This document shows, in pieces, positions 6,114 to 6,156 of a stretch of 6,156 bases of DNA (the first letter of the stretch is position 1; every line of letters starts with the position of its first letter). The DNA is from Solirubrobacterales bacterium (GTDB lineage Bacteria > Actinomycetota > Thermoleophilia > Solirubrobacterales > Solirubrobacteraceae), in NCBI GenBank assembly GCA_017354065.1, contig JAFMRN010000151.1, positions 1-6,156 on the forward strand, in the 5' to 3' direction. The position numbers were made by a program, and so were the translations under genes. The notes beneath the pieces were generated by a model, which worked only from the letters and a program-made list of their open reading frames with translations, ran no database searches and was not told the DNA's origin.

Positions 6114-6156
6114 AAACCCGGGGTCCGCGCCGACGGTCCCATCCCCGGCAAGCGCT

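Noticed and set aside
1..6156. CRISPR arrays, insertion sequences, tRNA genes, attachment sites, toxin-antitoxin or phage-defence genes
   Set aside because: I looked on both strands and saw no repeat-spacer pattern, transposase motif, cloverleaf or defence domain. Nearly all bases are taken by the six genes described.

Overview
The window is GC-rich DNA with dense, G/C-ending codons, almost no intergenic space and an ABC-export/TetR layout typical of Actinomycetota. A soil-type actinobacterium is the best guess. No rRNA, tRNA or marker gene is present, so I cannot place it further.

Layout. (1) Positions 16-1832, minus strand: a two-gene operon for a daunorubicin-resistance-type ABC exporter. 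The ATPase comes first and overlaps the permease by ATGA. (2) Positions 1833-1900: a short, unusually AT-rich divergent promoter region. (3) Positions 1901-2902, plus strand: a TetR-family regulator with extra sequence at both ends. (4) Positions 2903-3010: an intergenic region packed with GTTGA/TCAAC half-sites, the best operator candidate in the window, followed by a promoter. (5) Positions 3011-4795, plus strand: a second ABC-2 exporter, ATPase then permease, 3 bp apart. (6) Positions 4800-6113, minus strand: a multi-spanning lipid-linked oligosaccharide flippase-like protein. It converges on the second permease with 4 bp between the stop codons, and its frame runs open to the right edge.

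How it fits together. The likely unit is a regulatory island in which one TetR-type repressor sits between two ABC exporters, one transcribed divergently and one downstream. It probably senses a hydrophobic or cationic compound and adjusts efflux. The substrate cannot be read from sequence. The flippase is probably an unrelated neighbour. First genes of each unit lack a Shine-Dalgarno sequence and have a -10-like hexamer seven to nine bases before ATG, suggesting leaderless mRNAs. The internal permease at 852 instead has a consensus Shine-Dalgarno.

I did not find a clearly new system. The most distinctive points are the half-site cluster at 2914-2965 and the basic helical tail of the TetR protein.
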